Source of the DNA: Endozoicomonas sp965198415
GTDB lineage: Bacteria > Pseudomonadota > Gammaproteobacteria > Pseudomonadales > Endozoicomonadaceae
Assembly (NCBI GenBank): GCA_965198415.1
Contig: CBDAPN010000031.1
Span: forward strand, 615,413 to 679,412
Reading direction: 5' to 3'
Length of the DNA stretch: 64,000 bases
Shown here: positions 36,750-46,274 of the stretch, one piece after another
How positions within the stretch are numbered: the first letter of the stretch is position 1
Layout: every line of letters begins with the position of its first letter
Position numbers and translations under genes: made by a program
Notes under the pieces: model-generated
The model's input: only the letters and a program-made list of their open reading frames with translations
Told to the model about the DNA's origin: nothing
Databases searched by the model: none

Positions 36750-37316
36750 TCATTTTCTGGCTTTTTTAAGTAAAATCAGTACCGAGCCGGTTCCGCCTTC
36801 AGAGGCGGGGGCAGAACAAAAAGCGAGCACTTCGGGTATCTGTCTGAGCCAATGATTGGTGTGACTTTTAAGCGTGGATTGTCGTTTTTTGTTGCGGTGC
36901 GACTTACCGTGGACAATGCACACGCAGCTGTAACCGCGATGTCGTGATTCTTGAATGAATTCGTTAATAATCTCCCGAGCCTCATCAATACGATAACCGT
37001 GCAGGTCCAGTTGAAGCTGCACCGGGAGCATTCCCTGTCGCAGTTGTCTGAGGCGGGTATTTTGTATTCCGGGGCGGGAAAATTGAATGGTCTGCTCTGG
37101 CTCAATGGGTTCAACCCAGGCTTCGGAGAGAGCGGCACCGGCTGCTGGTTTGTCTTCCTCTGCGGCTTTTCGTCGCGCTGCCAGCGTACTTGGTGGGATA
37201 TCGGCGGTGGGCTTACTGTGGGTGCCGGTATGTTTTTTACTCCTCTTTTTTTTGCTTAAAGGCTGAACTGAGTTCATCACCTCCCGGAATAATTGGCGAT
37301 CATCGTTTTCAGACAT
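36750..37316 (-). CDS. Smr-domain protein (SmrA/YdaL-like)
   Basis: 188 aa. The N-terminal ~95 residues are basic and poorly conserved, with a RGM/LPVQ segment. The C-terminal half is a Smr domain with LDLHG at 103-107, IVHGK at 134-138 (usually HGKG; here HGKS) and the closing GGTGSVLILLKK. Stand-alone Smr proteins nick DNA or RNA in vitro in several bacteria, and a role in nucleic-acid processing is likely but not established. The start at 37316 begins MSENDDRQLFREVM, typical of the SmrA group. Confidence 0.88.
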   Translation of the reverse strand: MSENDDRQLFREVMNSVQPLSKKKRSKKHTGTHSKPTADIPPSTLAARRKAAEEDKPAAGAALSEAWVEPIEPEQTIQFSRPGIQNTRLRQLRQGMLPVQLQLDLHGYRIDEAREIINEFIQESRHRGYSCVCIVHGKSHRNKKRQSTLKSHTNHWLRQIPEVLAFCSAPASEGGTGSVLILLKKARK

Positions 37317-37551
37317 ACAGGGCTACTTCATCTTGAGCAGAAGGGCTCTGGCAGCCTTTCAGCGTGTTGTTTGGTGAAAGCGCCTATTGTACTGGTGTTG
37401 GTTGATTCCTCAAAGTACCAAGGTCTGTTTAGTTTTTGAGCCACCATAAGCATTCAGCTTATTTGTTACTATCGTCTAGACTCATCAAGGCGGTCAATTC
37501 TGCCACTGTTTATTTCTAGGTCTAAATACAGGTAGTAACCGGAGGTGAGCG

Positions 37552-38184
37552 ATGAATATGAAGGCACTGGTGGCGGAATTTTTTGGCACTATGGCGCTAA
37601 TAATCGCCGGCGTCGGCGTGATTGTTAATGGCAATGGTAATCTGGTCAGCGTCGCCTTGGCCCACGGTCTCACGGTGGCGGCATTTGCGTTTGCTTTTGG
37701 GCATTTAAGTGGGACTCACATCAATCCGGCAGTGACTCTTGGCGCAGTCGTGGCCGGGAAGATGAAAATTGGTGTGGCGGTGGGCTACTGGGTTGCCCAA
37801 CTGCTCGGCGCTCTGGCGGGTGCAGCTCTTTTGGCTTATATCATAGGCGACATCAGCGCAGGTAATACCGTTGGCTCTCTTTCAGGGAATTACTTACTCT
37901 CTACGCTCGCCGAGCTGGTGATGACGTTTTTTTTCTTCACGGTTATCTATCAAACCTCGATGGCTGGCAAGACACAGAATATGGCAGGGCTGGCGATTGG
38001 CGTCATACTGGCAGTGATGATTTTGTGGGGTGGCCCCTACACCGGCGCTTCTTTAAACCCGGCCCGCACTCTTGGTCCGGCGATTGTCTCAGGTCAGATG
38101 GGGGCGGTGACTGCCGGTATCGTTGGCCCCTTGATTGGTGCTACGGTTGCCGCACTGCTTAACAGGGCAGTGTTGACGGAATGA
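37552..38184 (+). CDS. aquaporin / MIP-family channel
   Basis: 210 aa with six transmembrane helices and the two half-helix NPA motifs, N58-P-A (GTHINPAVT) and N169-P-A-R (GASLNPARTLGPA). The arginine after the second NPA is the selectivity-filter residue. The compact length and lack of glycerol-facilitator insertions favour a water-type (AqpZ/archaeal-like) channel over GlpF, but substrate is inferred. A strong ribosome binding site (GGAGGTGA) precedes the ATG. It converges with recQ with a 24-base gap and no clear terminator. Confidence 0.92.
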   Translation: MNMKALVAEFFGTMALIIAGVGVIVNGNGNLVSVALAHGLTVAAFAFAFGHLSGTHINPAVTLGAVVAGKMKIGVAVGYWVAQLLGALAGAALLAYIIGDISAGNTVGSLSGNYLLSTLAELVMTFFFFTVIYQTSMAGKTQNMAGLAIGVILAVMILWGGPYTGASLNPARTLGPAIVSGQMGAVTAGIVGPLIGATVAALLNRAVLTE

Positions 38185-38208
38185 GTTTGGGTTTGCCGCT
38201 TGATTGAA

Positions 38209-40374
38209 CTAATGGGACTCATTAGCCAGATAGTGCAGCCGCAGCAAGTGCAGCTCATCATAGCTCACTTGCTGTTGTAACTCATCAAAGATAGGGCGCA
38301 GGCGATTGGCGCCGTGTTGCTGCATGGCCGCCAAAACCCGTGTCTGTTGCTGTGCTATGAGGTTGGATTGGCGTATAAAAGCATCGGTTTGTGGCAGCCG
38401 TGCAACTTCAGTGTGGTATTTGAGCAGGTGGTTTAGCAACGTATGACGTTTGATTTTAAGCGTTGCCTGCATGTGCTCAAGGCAGTTGAGTTTGATAAAC
38501 AGTTCACCCACTTCAACATGTCGACCGGGCCCACGGGCTGTTTTCTGCACTTTGGGAGTGTGTTTGGGGACTTCTGCAATGCGATGTTCCCGGCAGTAAG
38601 TGAGGATTTCTTGCAAGAAAATATCCCCATAACGTTGCAGTTTAACCTCACCTACGCCACTGATGTGTAACAGACTCTCACCGGACTGGGGAAAGTAAGT
38701 GGCCATTTCCAGCAGAGATTTATCGGAAAAAATCACGTAAGGGGGTACATTTTCCTGATCCGCTAAGCCCTTACGTAGGGTGCGTAAGGCGCTAAAGAGA
38801 TCACCGTTGTAGTCGCTGGTCTCTGCTGCCGGCGTTTTGCTGTTAAATTCAGGCCGTTGCGTGAGGCGAATTTCAAGCTGCCGCTCCCCCTTGAGCACCG
38901 CGCGGGCCTGTTCGGTCAGTTTCAAACTGCCGTATTGCGGATCTTGAATGATCAGGTTTTCCTGCAAGAGTTTGCGAGATAATTGCAGCCACTGGGGCTT
39001 GCTCAGCTCCTTGCCAATACCGTAGGTGGGAATTTGGTCGTGGTGGCGCTCAAGGATCTTTTTTGCTTTGGAGCCTCGCAAAACATCGATCAAATAGGCG
39101 GCTCCAAACAGCTGGCCCGTGCGATAAAGGCAGGAAAGAAATTTCTGCGCTGCAACGGTTACGTTCGTGCGAGGTTGCTGTTGCGACAAACAGTTGTCGC
39201 ACAATGCACAGTTTTCACGGGTGTAACGTTCGCCAAAATAGTGCAGCAGGGGAATCCGTCGGCACTCCTCGCACTCGGCGTAACCAATGAGGGCATTCAG
39301 GTGCTGGTTGGCAACCCGCTGCTCACTGATGGATTTTTGGTTGATGAAAAACTTAACCTTTTGGATATCGCCATAGCCAAACAAAAAATAGCAGTAAGCC
39401 GGCAGCCCGTCCCGGCCGGCGCGGCCAATTTGTTGGTAGTAGCTTTCGATGTTCTGGGGCATATCAAAATGGATAACAAAACGAACATTGGATTTATTAA
39501 TGCCCATACCAAAAGCGATGGTTGCAACAATGACCTGAATATCATCGCGGATAAAAGCGGACTGGTTGGCTGACCTTTCAGCATTGGATAGCCCGGCGTG
39601 GTAAGGCGCCACCGAACAACCACGCCCGGCGAGAACCGCTGTTAACTCATTTACCTGCTTGCGCGAGTTGCAGTAAATGATGCCGGATTGGTTCTGGTAC
39701 TTTTCAATCAGCTGCACGGTTTGCGCGACGGGATTCTTTTTCTCCACCACCGTTAAAAAAAGGTTGCTGCGATTAAAGCTGGCAATGAACTCATTGGAGT
39801 CAGACATCTGCAAGATGTTTTTAATATCCTGCTGCACCCGGGGCGTTGCCGTTGCGGTCAGTGCCACGCAGACAGCACCCGGAAAGTTGTGGCGCACCTG
39901 CGCGAGCTGGCGGTACTCAGGGCGAAAATCGTGCCCCCATTCTGAAATACAGTGCGCTTCATCAATGGTCAGACAGTCGATGGTGAGGCTGCTGAGTAAG
40001 CGTTGTGTGCGCTCAAGCATCAGTGTTTCTGGTGCCATGTAGAGCAGCTTTATAGTACCTTCGTTTAGTTTTTGCAGAGTGTTCTGATATTCATCACTGC
40101 TCAGGGTACTGTTTAATAAAGCAGCAGCAATACCCAGGGACTTTAGCTGGTGGACCTGATCTTCCATAAGGGAGATCAGTGGTGAAATAACCAGCGTTAA
40201 GCCCGGGAAAATCAGCGCTGGAATCTGATAACAGATGGATTTGCCGCCACCGGTTGGCATAATCGCCAGTGTGTCGTTACGGTTGAGAATGTTGTTGATA
40301 ATGGCACTCTGGGGAGAGCGGAATTCATCGTAACCAAATACCGAGTTCAGTATTTGTAAAGCTTGATCATACAT
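38209..40374 (-). CDS. recQ: ATP-dependent DNA helicase RecQ
   Basis: 721 aa 3'-5' helicase for recombination and fork repair. Walker A is MPTGGGKSICYQ (Lys45) and the Walker B box is DEAH at 138-141. Helicase motif VI reads QQIGRAGRDG. The zinc-binding part of the RQC region has the cysteines of YAECEECRR and CALCDNC. An HRDC domain lies around residues 515-590 (LFSALRTLRKGLADQENVPP...ISGVGEVKLQRYG). About 120 further residues form a helical C-terminal extension resembling the HTH_40 domain of some RecQ proteins. E. coli RecQ (about 610 aa) lacks this extension. The ATG at 40374 has no clear ribosome binding site. Confidence 0.95.
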   Translation of the reverse strand: MYDQALQILNSVFGYDEFRSPQSAIINNILNRNDTLAIMPTGGGKSICYQIPALIFPGLTLVISPLISLMEDQVHQLKSLGIAAALLNSTLSSDEYQNTLQKLNEGTIKLLYMAPETLMLERTQRLLSSLTIDCLTIDEAHCISEWGHDFRPEYRQLAQVRHNFPGAVCVALTATATPRVQQDIKNILQMSDSNEFIASFNRSNLFLTVVEKKNPVAQTVQLIEKYQNQSGIIYCNSRKQVNELTAVLAGRGCSVAPYHAGLSNAERSANQSAFIRDDIQVIVATIAFGMGINKSNVRFVIHFDMPQNIESYYQQIGRAGRDGLPAYCYFLFGYGDIQKVKFFINQKSISEQRVANQHLNALIGYAECEECRRIPLLHYFGERYTRENCALCDNCLSQQQPRTNVTVAAQKFLSCLYRTGQLFGAAYLIDVLRGSKAKKILERHHDQIPTYGIGKELSKPQWLQLSRKLLQENLIIQDPQYGSLKLTEQARAVLKGERQLEIRLTQRPEFNSKTPAAETSDYNGDLFSALRTLRKGLADQENVPPYVIFSDKSLLEMATYFPQSGESLLHISGVGEVKLQRYGDIFLQEILTYCREHRIAEVPKHTPKVQKTARGPGRHVEVGELFIKLNCLEHMQATLKIKRHTLLNHLLKYHTEVARLPQTDAFIRQSNLIAQQQTRVLAAMQQHGANRLRPIFDELQQQVSYDELHLLRLHYLANESH

Positions 40375-41021
40375 ATCTATAAATGGAGCACAGGCCTTTG
40401 CCGGATATTTCAGAAATTTGTTGAGTATTTAATAAGCACATCATTATATAGAGAGTTGACCAAAATGCATATTAAGATTTGTGCGGTGCACATTTTAATC
40501 ATTTTAAAAGGTGCGTTGTTGACAGGTGAAATCAATTAAGGTGCAGGCAAACGTCATTATTAACGCTGTTTTATATCTTGATGAATTCTATTACCACCCC
40601 CCCTTTTTTTTCCTGCTGATGTTCTGCTTAGCCTAGGGGTGTTCATTAACTCTTGCTTGAATAGAAAAGAACAATCAGGTGCTAAAAATTAAATGATCAA
40701 TAGCTAACTATTATCGTTTTCAAATGATGCTTGGTGGAATTAAAGCAGAGCCTGTGAGTCGATAAATCCAATGATACGGTTCGATGCTTTATCTGTCGTT
40801 CACTAAACTGCGAAAAACAGGCTTTAAGCTTCACTTCGCCACACAGTATAGGTTTTTCCACGCCACGAAGCTGTTGAAAAGAGCACTTAGCTCAGGTTTT
40901 GACGGAGACTTAAGCCTGAATATTTGCTAATTATTCGTGAGAAATTGATCAATTTCTTTTTGTTTTTGATGTTTCATCTAAAGTGTATTAGGTCAACAAC
41001 CGTTTCCAGAGGCAAAAGACG
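40375..41021. other. 647-base AT-rich intergenic region before the Rhs array
   Basis: No gene is seen. It must contain promoters for recQ (leftward) and Rhs copy 1 (rightward). Around 40723-40755, ATGCTTGGTGGAATTAAAGC resembles ATGTTTGATGGAATTAAAGC in the spacers that separate the Rhs genes. The last ~100 bases before 41022 also align with those spacers but are more diverged: for example, only the right arm TAGGTCA of the conserved palindrome survives. The region therefore looks like an older, decayed version of the Rhs spacer. Confidence 0.5.
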
Positions 41022-44000
41022 ATGCGACTGTTTACTCAGTTCAAACTGATATTCATCGGACTTCTGTTGTTTACTTGCCAATCCAGTGTCGCAGGCTACA
41101 AAGGCAGTCACGCTTACAACCACGTTAAAGCATTCAGTGTGCAGGTACATGCTGCCACCGGGACACTCAGCCTGAGCTACCCTCTGATTGAAGCGCAAGG
41201 CGCGCGTATGCCGCTGAAAGTGAACCTGATTTACAGTTTTAATTCCGTTGGTATGTTTGGCCTGCCCACCGGCTGGCAGCTGGATCTGGATCATATAACC
41301 GAGCACACCGCTGAGCTTGGCGGTATGCAATGGTTGATTGACAATTTATGGCACGATGCCACCGGTTTCGCCTCCGGGCTTAAATACTTCAATCAGCACG
41401 GCACCCAATTTCGGTATCAAGAGCAAGCGTTGCCTGTTCCGGGCTACCCCAACCTGAGCTATCGCCACGTATCGCAACATAAAGACGGCAGTCGTCAGTT
41501 TTTTTCCGATCAAGGGCTGTTAATCATGCAGATTGACCGCTTTGGTAACCATGTGCTTTTCAATTATGAAGAGCCCATTGCCAACGTAAAGTCTGCCAGA
41601 CTGGTCAGCATTACAGACGATTATGGCAACGTTTACCGCTTCAGCTATGAACCGGGTGTGCTGGTTGTCCAAAGCCCTGATAACCGCGAGCAGCGGATCT
41701 ATTTTAATGAGGAGGGAGTCACCAGAATTGATAATCCGTTAAAGCAGAGTTACACCATCACCTATGTCAAAAAATTTGGCAGAAACCTGGTTCGCACGAT
41801 GGAAACGCCCGCAGGGCTGATCACCGAGCTGAGCTATGACGCCATTTTTTATAATGACGACTATGGTCAAAAACAAATGCCGGTGGTGAACCTTTTTAAG
41901 CAGTATGATCGGGCCGACCTGAAAACCCATCATGAAACCTACTATAAGTTCAGTGAGGATAATAACTACACCGGCTACCCCATGTATGCGCTATCGAGCC
42001 GGGGCGACAGCCTGATGGACAGCAATGACCAATCCTTCAGATACAGTGTGGAAGTGACGCACGTTAATGGCGAACAGCAGTGCCATCAGGTGTATGAGTA
42101 CAATTATTTGCACCTTCCGGTTGAGGTGCGAACTCAACGACAGGGTAAGCCTTATCTAAAAGCCGCCTACGAGTATGCCATCTCGCCGTTTAAGTACAGT
42201 CGCTCAACCAATTACGACCGACCCATTAAGGTCACCCGCCACGTCCACAATGGATCTATTTATGTGCCGAGCGACAAAATTGTTGCTAACTACGACCATT
42301 ACGGCAACAAACTGAACGAGACCCACTCAGTCTATGACCGTCAGCGCCAACAGTGGAAGGCACTTAAAGCCACCATCAGCCGCTATTTCACCGACCATTA
42401 CAGTCTGCTGGCCGAAAACACCCGGTTCGATCTGCTGGGGGGCAGAGCTATTCGCAAACGTCTTGAACTGGCGGCAGATGGCAAAAACCACAGCAAGGTG
42501 CATTTTGCGTGGAAGCCCCCCTCTGGGGACTGGCAGGACTGGCAACAAGTAGAGTTAACCCATGATGACAAAGGACGACAGCGCTCCAATACCCGCCGCT
42601 GGCTAATAAAAAACAAGCCGGGCATTCAGTCGGTGAGCCACCACACCCGTTACCATTTCGACCCCGCTACTGCTGAGCTAACCGTTACCAAGGTGAGCGA
42701 TCAGGGGCGTGAATACACAATGGTTTTGGATACCCGCAACGCCCGACACCTGAAAACCATAACCCCCAAAGGTGAAGTCACCACCTATACCTATGATGAC
42801 CTGAACCGCCAACTGAGCCGTACCGACCCGGCGGGCTACGTGACCCACAGTACTTACGAGACCTTCAGTATTGACGGGCAAAACAGTGCCACCCTACAAA
42901 GCCCGCTCGGTAATACACAACGGTCGATTTATGACGCTTCTAAACGTCCCATTCTTGAACAGGATATGCATAAAAAGCAGTGGCGTACCTTGTCCAGTAT
43001 GTCCTACGACGCCTTTGACAAGGTAGAAAGCAAAACCAATATCCTTGGCCTCACCACCACCTTTGTCTACGACGAGCAGGGCCGACGCATCAAGACCCGC
43101 GACCCCTGGGGCAATGAGCGGCGGGTTGACTACAATGACGCCGCCCTGACCACCACCACCGAGATTAACGGGCGTCTGCACGAAGTGGTCAACAAAGTGC
43201 CCTGGGAGCGAAAACGCATCACACGACACTACCCGGTCACCAGCAACCTCCACGACCAAGCCACCGAACTCGTGGAAAGTACTGTGATACAAGACGCTTA
43301 TAAAAAAATAATCAGCGCCACGTCCGCACTGGTTGACCTGCACACCCAAAAAAGCAGCGAAGCGGTGACTAACCATCTGCGCTACGACCCTGCTCACAAT
43401 CTGATCGCCTCCGATACCCACAGCTGGGATGGCCTGCACGTCCACAAAGCCCGGGAATACGATCTGTTGAACAACCTCTACACCTGGAACAAGACGTTAA
43501 CAACACCAGAACATACCAGCAGTCATGCAGGCTACCGTTATCTTTACGACAATGATGGGTTACTCACGCAGGTAGAATCTCCACAAAACGCCGATGGCAA
43601 CCGTCTTTACCAGAAACACCGCTATGACAAAAACGGCCGGGAAATAGAGAAAACGCTTCAAAGCGGCCACCGTATCCATTACCAATACGACAACCGAGGG
43701 TTATTGACTCAGAGCACCTGGAGCCGACATCAGAAGCGCCACAGCGTGCATCGCCAGTACGATGCCGATGGCCGGGTAGTTAAGATCAGCAATAGTGACG
43801 GGCAAGCCATGCACTATCACTATACGACCAACGGTCACATGCTGCAGATGCGTTATCCGGACGATCGCGTAATCAGCTACACCCTGGACGACTACGATCG
43901 CGTGATTACGCAAAAAGACGCCAACCAGAGTGAGCAGCATTTTGTTTATAAACCAGAAGATAAAGGTCGTATATCGAGCATCAAAGTCAACGGCAGTGAT

Positions 44001-45977
44001 ATCGACTTCCATTACGGTAAAGACGACAACGGACAGCAAGGAAAGTTGATTAAGAGAGTCACCAATGCAAAAGCAACAGGAAAAACACAAACCCACTTCC
44101 GCTACGGCGTGTTCGGGCGCATGGTGGAATCAACCAGCAGCAACCCCACCGTGCAATACGGCGTAAGCTACAACTACAAACCCCGGGGTCAGCTGTTCAA
44201 GCAAGTGCAGAAGTTGGCTAAAAAGGGGCAACCGCCGCAGCAGTATATAGCAGAGTATCGGTACGATGGCATGAAACGTCTCACCGATGAGGTGCATACC
44301 GATCAGGCCGGCAGCTTTCAAAAACGCTACCGATACGACGGCAACAACAACCTGCTGGCCGAAGAAGACCACAGTCATTGCGGCCCGGGTCAAAGCATCC
44401 ATTACTCGTACAACAATATGGATCAGCTGACCCAGGTCAAAGAGGGCGAAGTGACCACCCCCGTGCTGCACGATGCTAACGGACGCCTGAGGCAAGACCA
44501 TAAACACACGCAATATGAGTACGACGACGCCGGCTTTTTACTGCAAGTGCAGCCACAAAAACGGCCAGCGATCCGCTACCAATACTTGCCGAATGGTCTG
44601 CTGAGCAGTCGCAGCCATGGCGACTCGCAAAGCCACTTCTATCCAGACAACCATAAAAACATCCAAACGGTTGTTAAAGACGGCCAGTGGCAGTCGCTGG
44701 TGCGGCACGGAAAAAGTATTGTCGCCAGACAAGCCGGTCAGGGTCTGGATCAGTTTTTTCTGGTCAATGAAAGTACCGGAGCGGTTCTGAGGCAAGACAA
44801 AGGTGAGGCGCAGCTGAGTCTGCATCGCTACGATGCCTACGGCAAACCATTGCAGAACAACCCGGCTGACGACACCGATTTTACCTGGAAACAGGAGTTG
44901 TCAGAGCCTGAAACCGGTCTCACATACTTACGACACCGTTTTCATCATCCGCAACTGAGGCGCTTTATCACCCGGGATAATCTGCACATTGATAACCGCT
45001 ACGCTTATGCCCATGGCGATCCGGTAAATTACATCGACCCGACCGGCCACAGTGCTGTGGGTAGATACGTTGGTGCTGGTGTCTCCGTAGGGCTTGGTCT
45101 GCTTGGAGCTATTCTGGCCATACCCACAGTGGGGGCTTCATTGGGTTTGACCGCAACCAGCTCTACTGTCTCTGGTGTAGTCTCTGGCATAGCGGGTATT
45201 GCCGGAGGAGCCCTGTTGGCTGGTTCACAGCTGGCCTTGAATTCGGGCAATAAAGCAGTCGCCACAGCGCTAACGGTACTGGGTAGTATTGCTGCTGTAG
45301 TGTCCCTTGGAAGTACAGCGGTAGCTATTGCTCCGAAGCTGGTGGAAAAGGGTGCAGAGCTAACTTCTTCGGTAATCAAGGAGGCTAAAGCCATTGAGAC
45401 TGTTGCATCGGAGGAGGCGGAAAGTGTTAATGTGGCGGCACGAACTGAAGCAACGGTAGAAACTGCAAAAGTGCCAGAAAGTGTAAAAGGTGCAGGAGCA
45501 TGTAAGAATGCTTACTTGCCCTGTGGTGGTGTGAAGGACATTGAGAATGGAAAATACCTCCAAGCTCAAATGGCTGTCAGAAGAGGTGAAAGTTTTACAG
45601 CCGAGGGTAGCGATATCAATGCACTAGCAACCAGGACAGATGGCCTCTTGAATGGCAGCGAAGGTGTAAACGATGAGCTTTTTGGATCAGGACATGAGGC
45701 TGAAGACCTGATTAACAATATTTCAGAAGTCGCATCCAGGCTAAGCAATCAAAAGTTTGCTTATGCAGGTGGTTTCTCTTCTAATGAAATTATCGAAAAC
45801 ACAATAGACGTAACGGCCCAATTTCAGTATCAAAATGCTGAACTGTCTGCAAGTGATACCCTTGTTGGTACGAGATCAGCCGAGGGTTTCGAGGGTACAA
45901 TAAGACTGCAATTTTTTACTGATTACGTTGATGGTACTGATCACGTTGAGTGGTATATGAATGTTCCAATCCGTTAA
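41022..45977 (+). CDS. exported Rhs/YD-repeat protein, copy 1, tip type A
   Basis: 1651 aa. The N-terminal Sec signal peptide (FKLIFIGLLLFTCQSSVA/GYKG) has no PAAR domain. Residues ~25-1250 are YD/RHS repeats that in known homologues build a hollow beta-cocoon. The Rhs core (LTYLRHRFHHPQLRRF...NRYAYAHGDPVNYIDPTGHS) ends with DPTG at 1339-1342. A Gly/Ala/Val-rich hydrophobic segment (~1346-1430) follows, then a linker and a C-terminal tip from ~1486 (GACKNAYLPCGG...VEWYMNVP). The tip matches no toxin I know, and no immunity-like gene follows. Only 297 bases separate it from the next copy. Good AGAGGC ribosome site. Its upstream region differs most from the other copies. Confidence 0.92.
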   Translation: MRLFTQFKLIFIGLLLFTCQSSVAGYKGSHAYNHVKAFSVQVHAATGTLSLSYPLIEAQGARMPLKVNLIYSFNSVGMFGLPTGWQLDLDHITEHTAELGGMQWLIDNLWHDATGFASGLKYFNQHGTQFRYQEQALPVPGYPNLSYRHVSQHKDGSRQFFSDQGLLIMQIDRFGNHVLFNYEEPIANVKSARLVSITDDYGNVYRFSYEPGVLVVQSPDNREQRIYFNEEGVTRIDNPLKQSYTITYVKKFGRNLVRTMETPAGLITELSYDAIFYNDDYGQKQMPVVNLFKQYDRADLKTHHETYYKFSEDNNYTGYPMYALSSRGDSLMDSNDQSFRYSVEVTHVNGEQQCHQVYEYNYLHLPVEVRTQRQGKPYLKAAYEYAISPFKYSRSTNYDRPIKVTRHVHNGSIYVPSDKIVANYDHYGNKLNETHSVYDRQRQQWKALKATISRYFTDHYSLLAENTRFDLLGGRAIRKRLELAADGKNHSKVHFAWKPPSGDWQDWQQVELTHDDKGRQRSNTRRWLIKNKPGIQSVSHHTRYHFDPATAELTVTKVSDQGREYTMVLDTRNARHLKTITPKGEVTTYTYDDLNRQLSRTDPAGYVTHSTYETFSIDGQNSATLQSPLGNTQRSIYDASKRPILEQDMHKKQWRTLSSMSYDAFDKVESKTNILGLTTTFVYDEQGRRIKTRDPWGNERRVDYNDAALTTTTEINGRLHEVVNKVPWERKRITRHYPVTSNLHDQATELVESTVIQDAYKKIISATSALVDLHTQKSSEAVTNHLRYDPAHNLIASDTHSWDGLHVHKAREYDLLNNLYTWNKTLTTPEHTSSHAGYRYLYDNDGLLTQVESPQNADGNRLYQKHRYDKNGREIEKTLQSGHRIHYQYDNRGLLTQSTWSRHQKRHSVHRQYDADGRVVKISNSDGQAMHYHYTTNGHMLQMRYPDDRVISYTLDDYDRVITQKDANQSEQHFVYKPEDKGRISSIKVNGSDIDFHYGKDDNGQQGKLIKRVTNAKATGKTQTHFRYGVFGRMVESTSSNPTVQYGVSYNYKPRGQLFKQVQKLAKKGQPPQQYIAEYRYDGMKRLTDEVHTDQAGSFQKRYRYDGNNNLLAEEDHSHCGPGQSIHYSYNNMDQLTQVKEGEVTTPVLHDANGRLRQDHKHTQYEYDDAGFLLQVQPQKRPAIRYQYLPNGLLSSRSHGDSQSHFYPDNHKNIQTVVKDGQWQSLVRHGKSIVARQAGQGLDQFFLVNESTGAVLRQDKGEAQLSLHRYDAYGKPLQNNPADDTDFTWKQELSEPETGLTYLRHRFHHPQLRRFITRDNLHIDNRYAYAHGDPVNYIDPTGHSAVGRYVGAGVSVGLGLLGAILAIPTVGASLGLTATSSTVSGVVSGIAGIAGGALLAGSQLALNSGNKAVATALTVLGSIAAVVSLGSTAVAIAPKLVEKGAELTSSVIKEAKAIETVASEEAESVNVAARTEATVETAKVPESVKGAGACKNAYLPCGGVKDIENGKYLQAQMAVRRGESFTAEGSDINALATRTDGLLNGSEGVNDELFGSGHEAEDLINNISEVASRLSNQKFAYAGGFSSNEIIENTIDVTAQFQYQNAELSASDTLVGTRSAEGFEGTIRLQFFTDYVDGTDHVEWYMNVPIR

Positions 45978-46274
45978 TTTATAGGCATAGATCACAGGAG
46001 ACTGTCGTGAATTTTCGTTATCCCGCTTTAGCCGGAGGCGAAAATTTATGACGATTCTTGTTTAAATTATGATTGATGGAATTAAAGCCTGTACCTGATT
46101 AAATGGCTCGTTATAGTAGGTTGTTAAAGAATAGCGCTCATCCGTGTGACCTCGCAGTCAGTAAGGCAGAAAATCGGTTGCAAAACATTGTGAATAATTA
46201 AGTAATTGCTTTTTGTTTTTGAAGATTGACCTAAAGTTTACTAGGTCAGTATCCCTTCTCAGAGGCAAAAGACG
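45978..46274. promoter_or_regulatory. Rhs spacer 1 with hairpin, candidate promoter and operator palindrome
   Basis: 297 bases with no gene. A long inverted repeat occupies 46004-46054 (AATTTTCG...CGAAAATTT outer stem, CCCG/CGG inner stem); in this copy the inner stem has mismatches. TTGCAA (46178-46183) and AGTAAT (46201-46206), 17 bases apart, are a weak promoter candidate. TGACCTA (46227-46233) and TAGGTCA (46242-46248) form a palindrome with an 8-base centre, 26 bases before the next start codon. It is well placed for an operator. Confidence 0.5.

Noticed and set aside
41080..41100. Lipoprotein signal (LLFTC) in the Rhs proteins
   Set aside because: The residues before Cys do not fit a lipobox well (Phe-Thr), and a type I cleavage site SVA/G follows; a Sec signal peptide fits better.
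45978..46274. Immunity gene in the Rhs spacers
   Set aside because: The spacer has no reading frame of useful length with a ribosome site on the + strand, and minus-strand frames crossing it are shadows of the next gene's 5' end.
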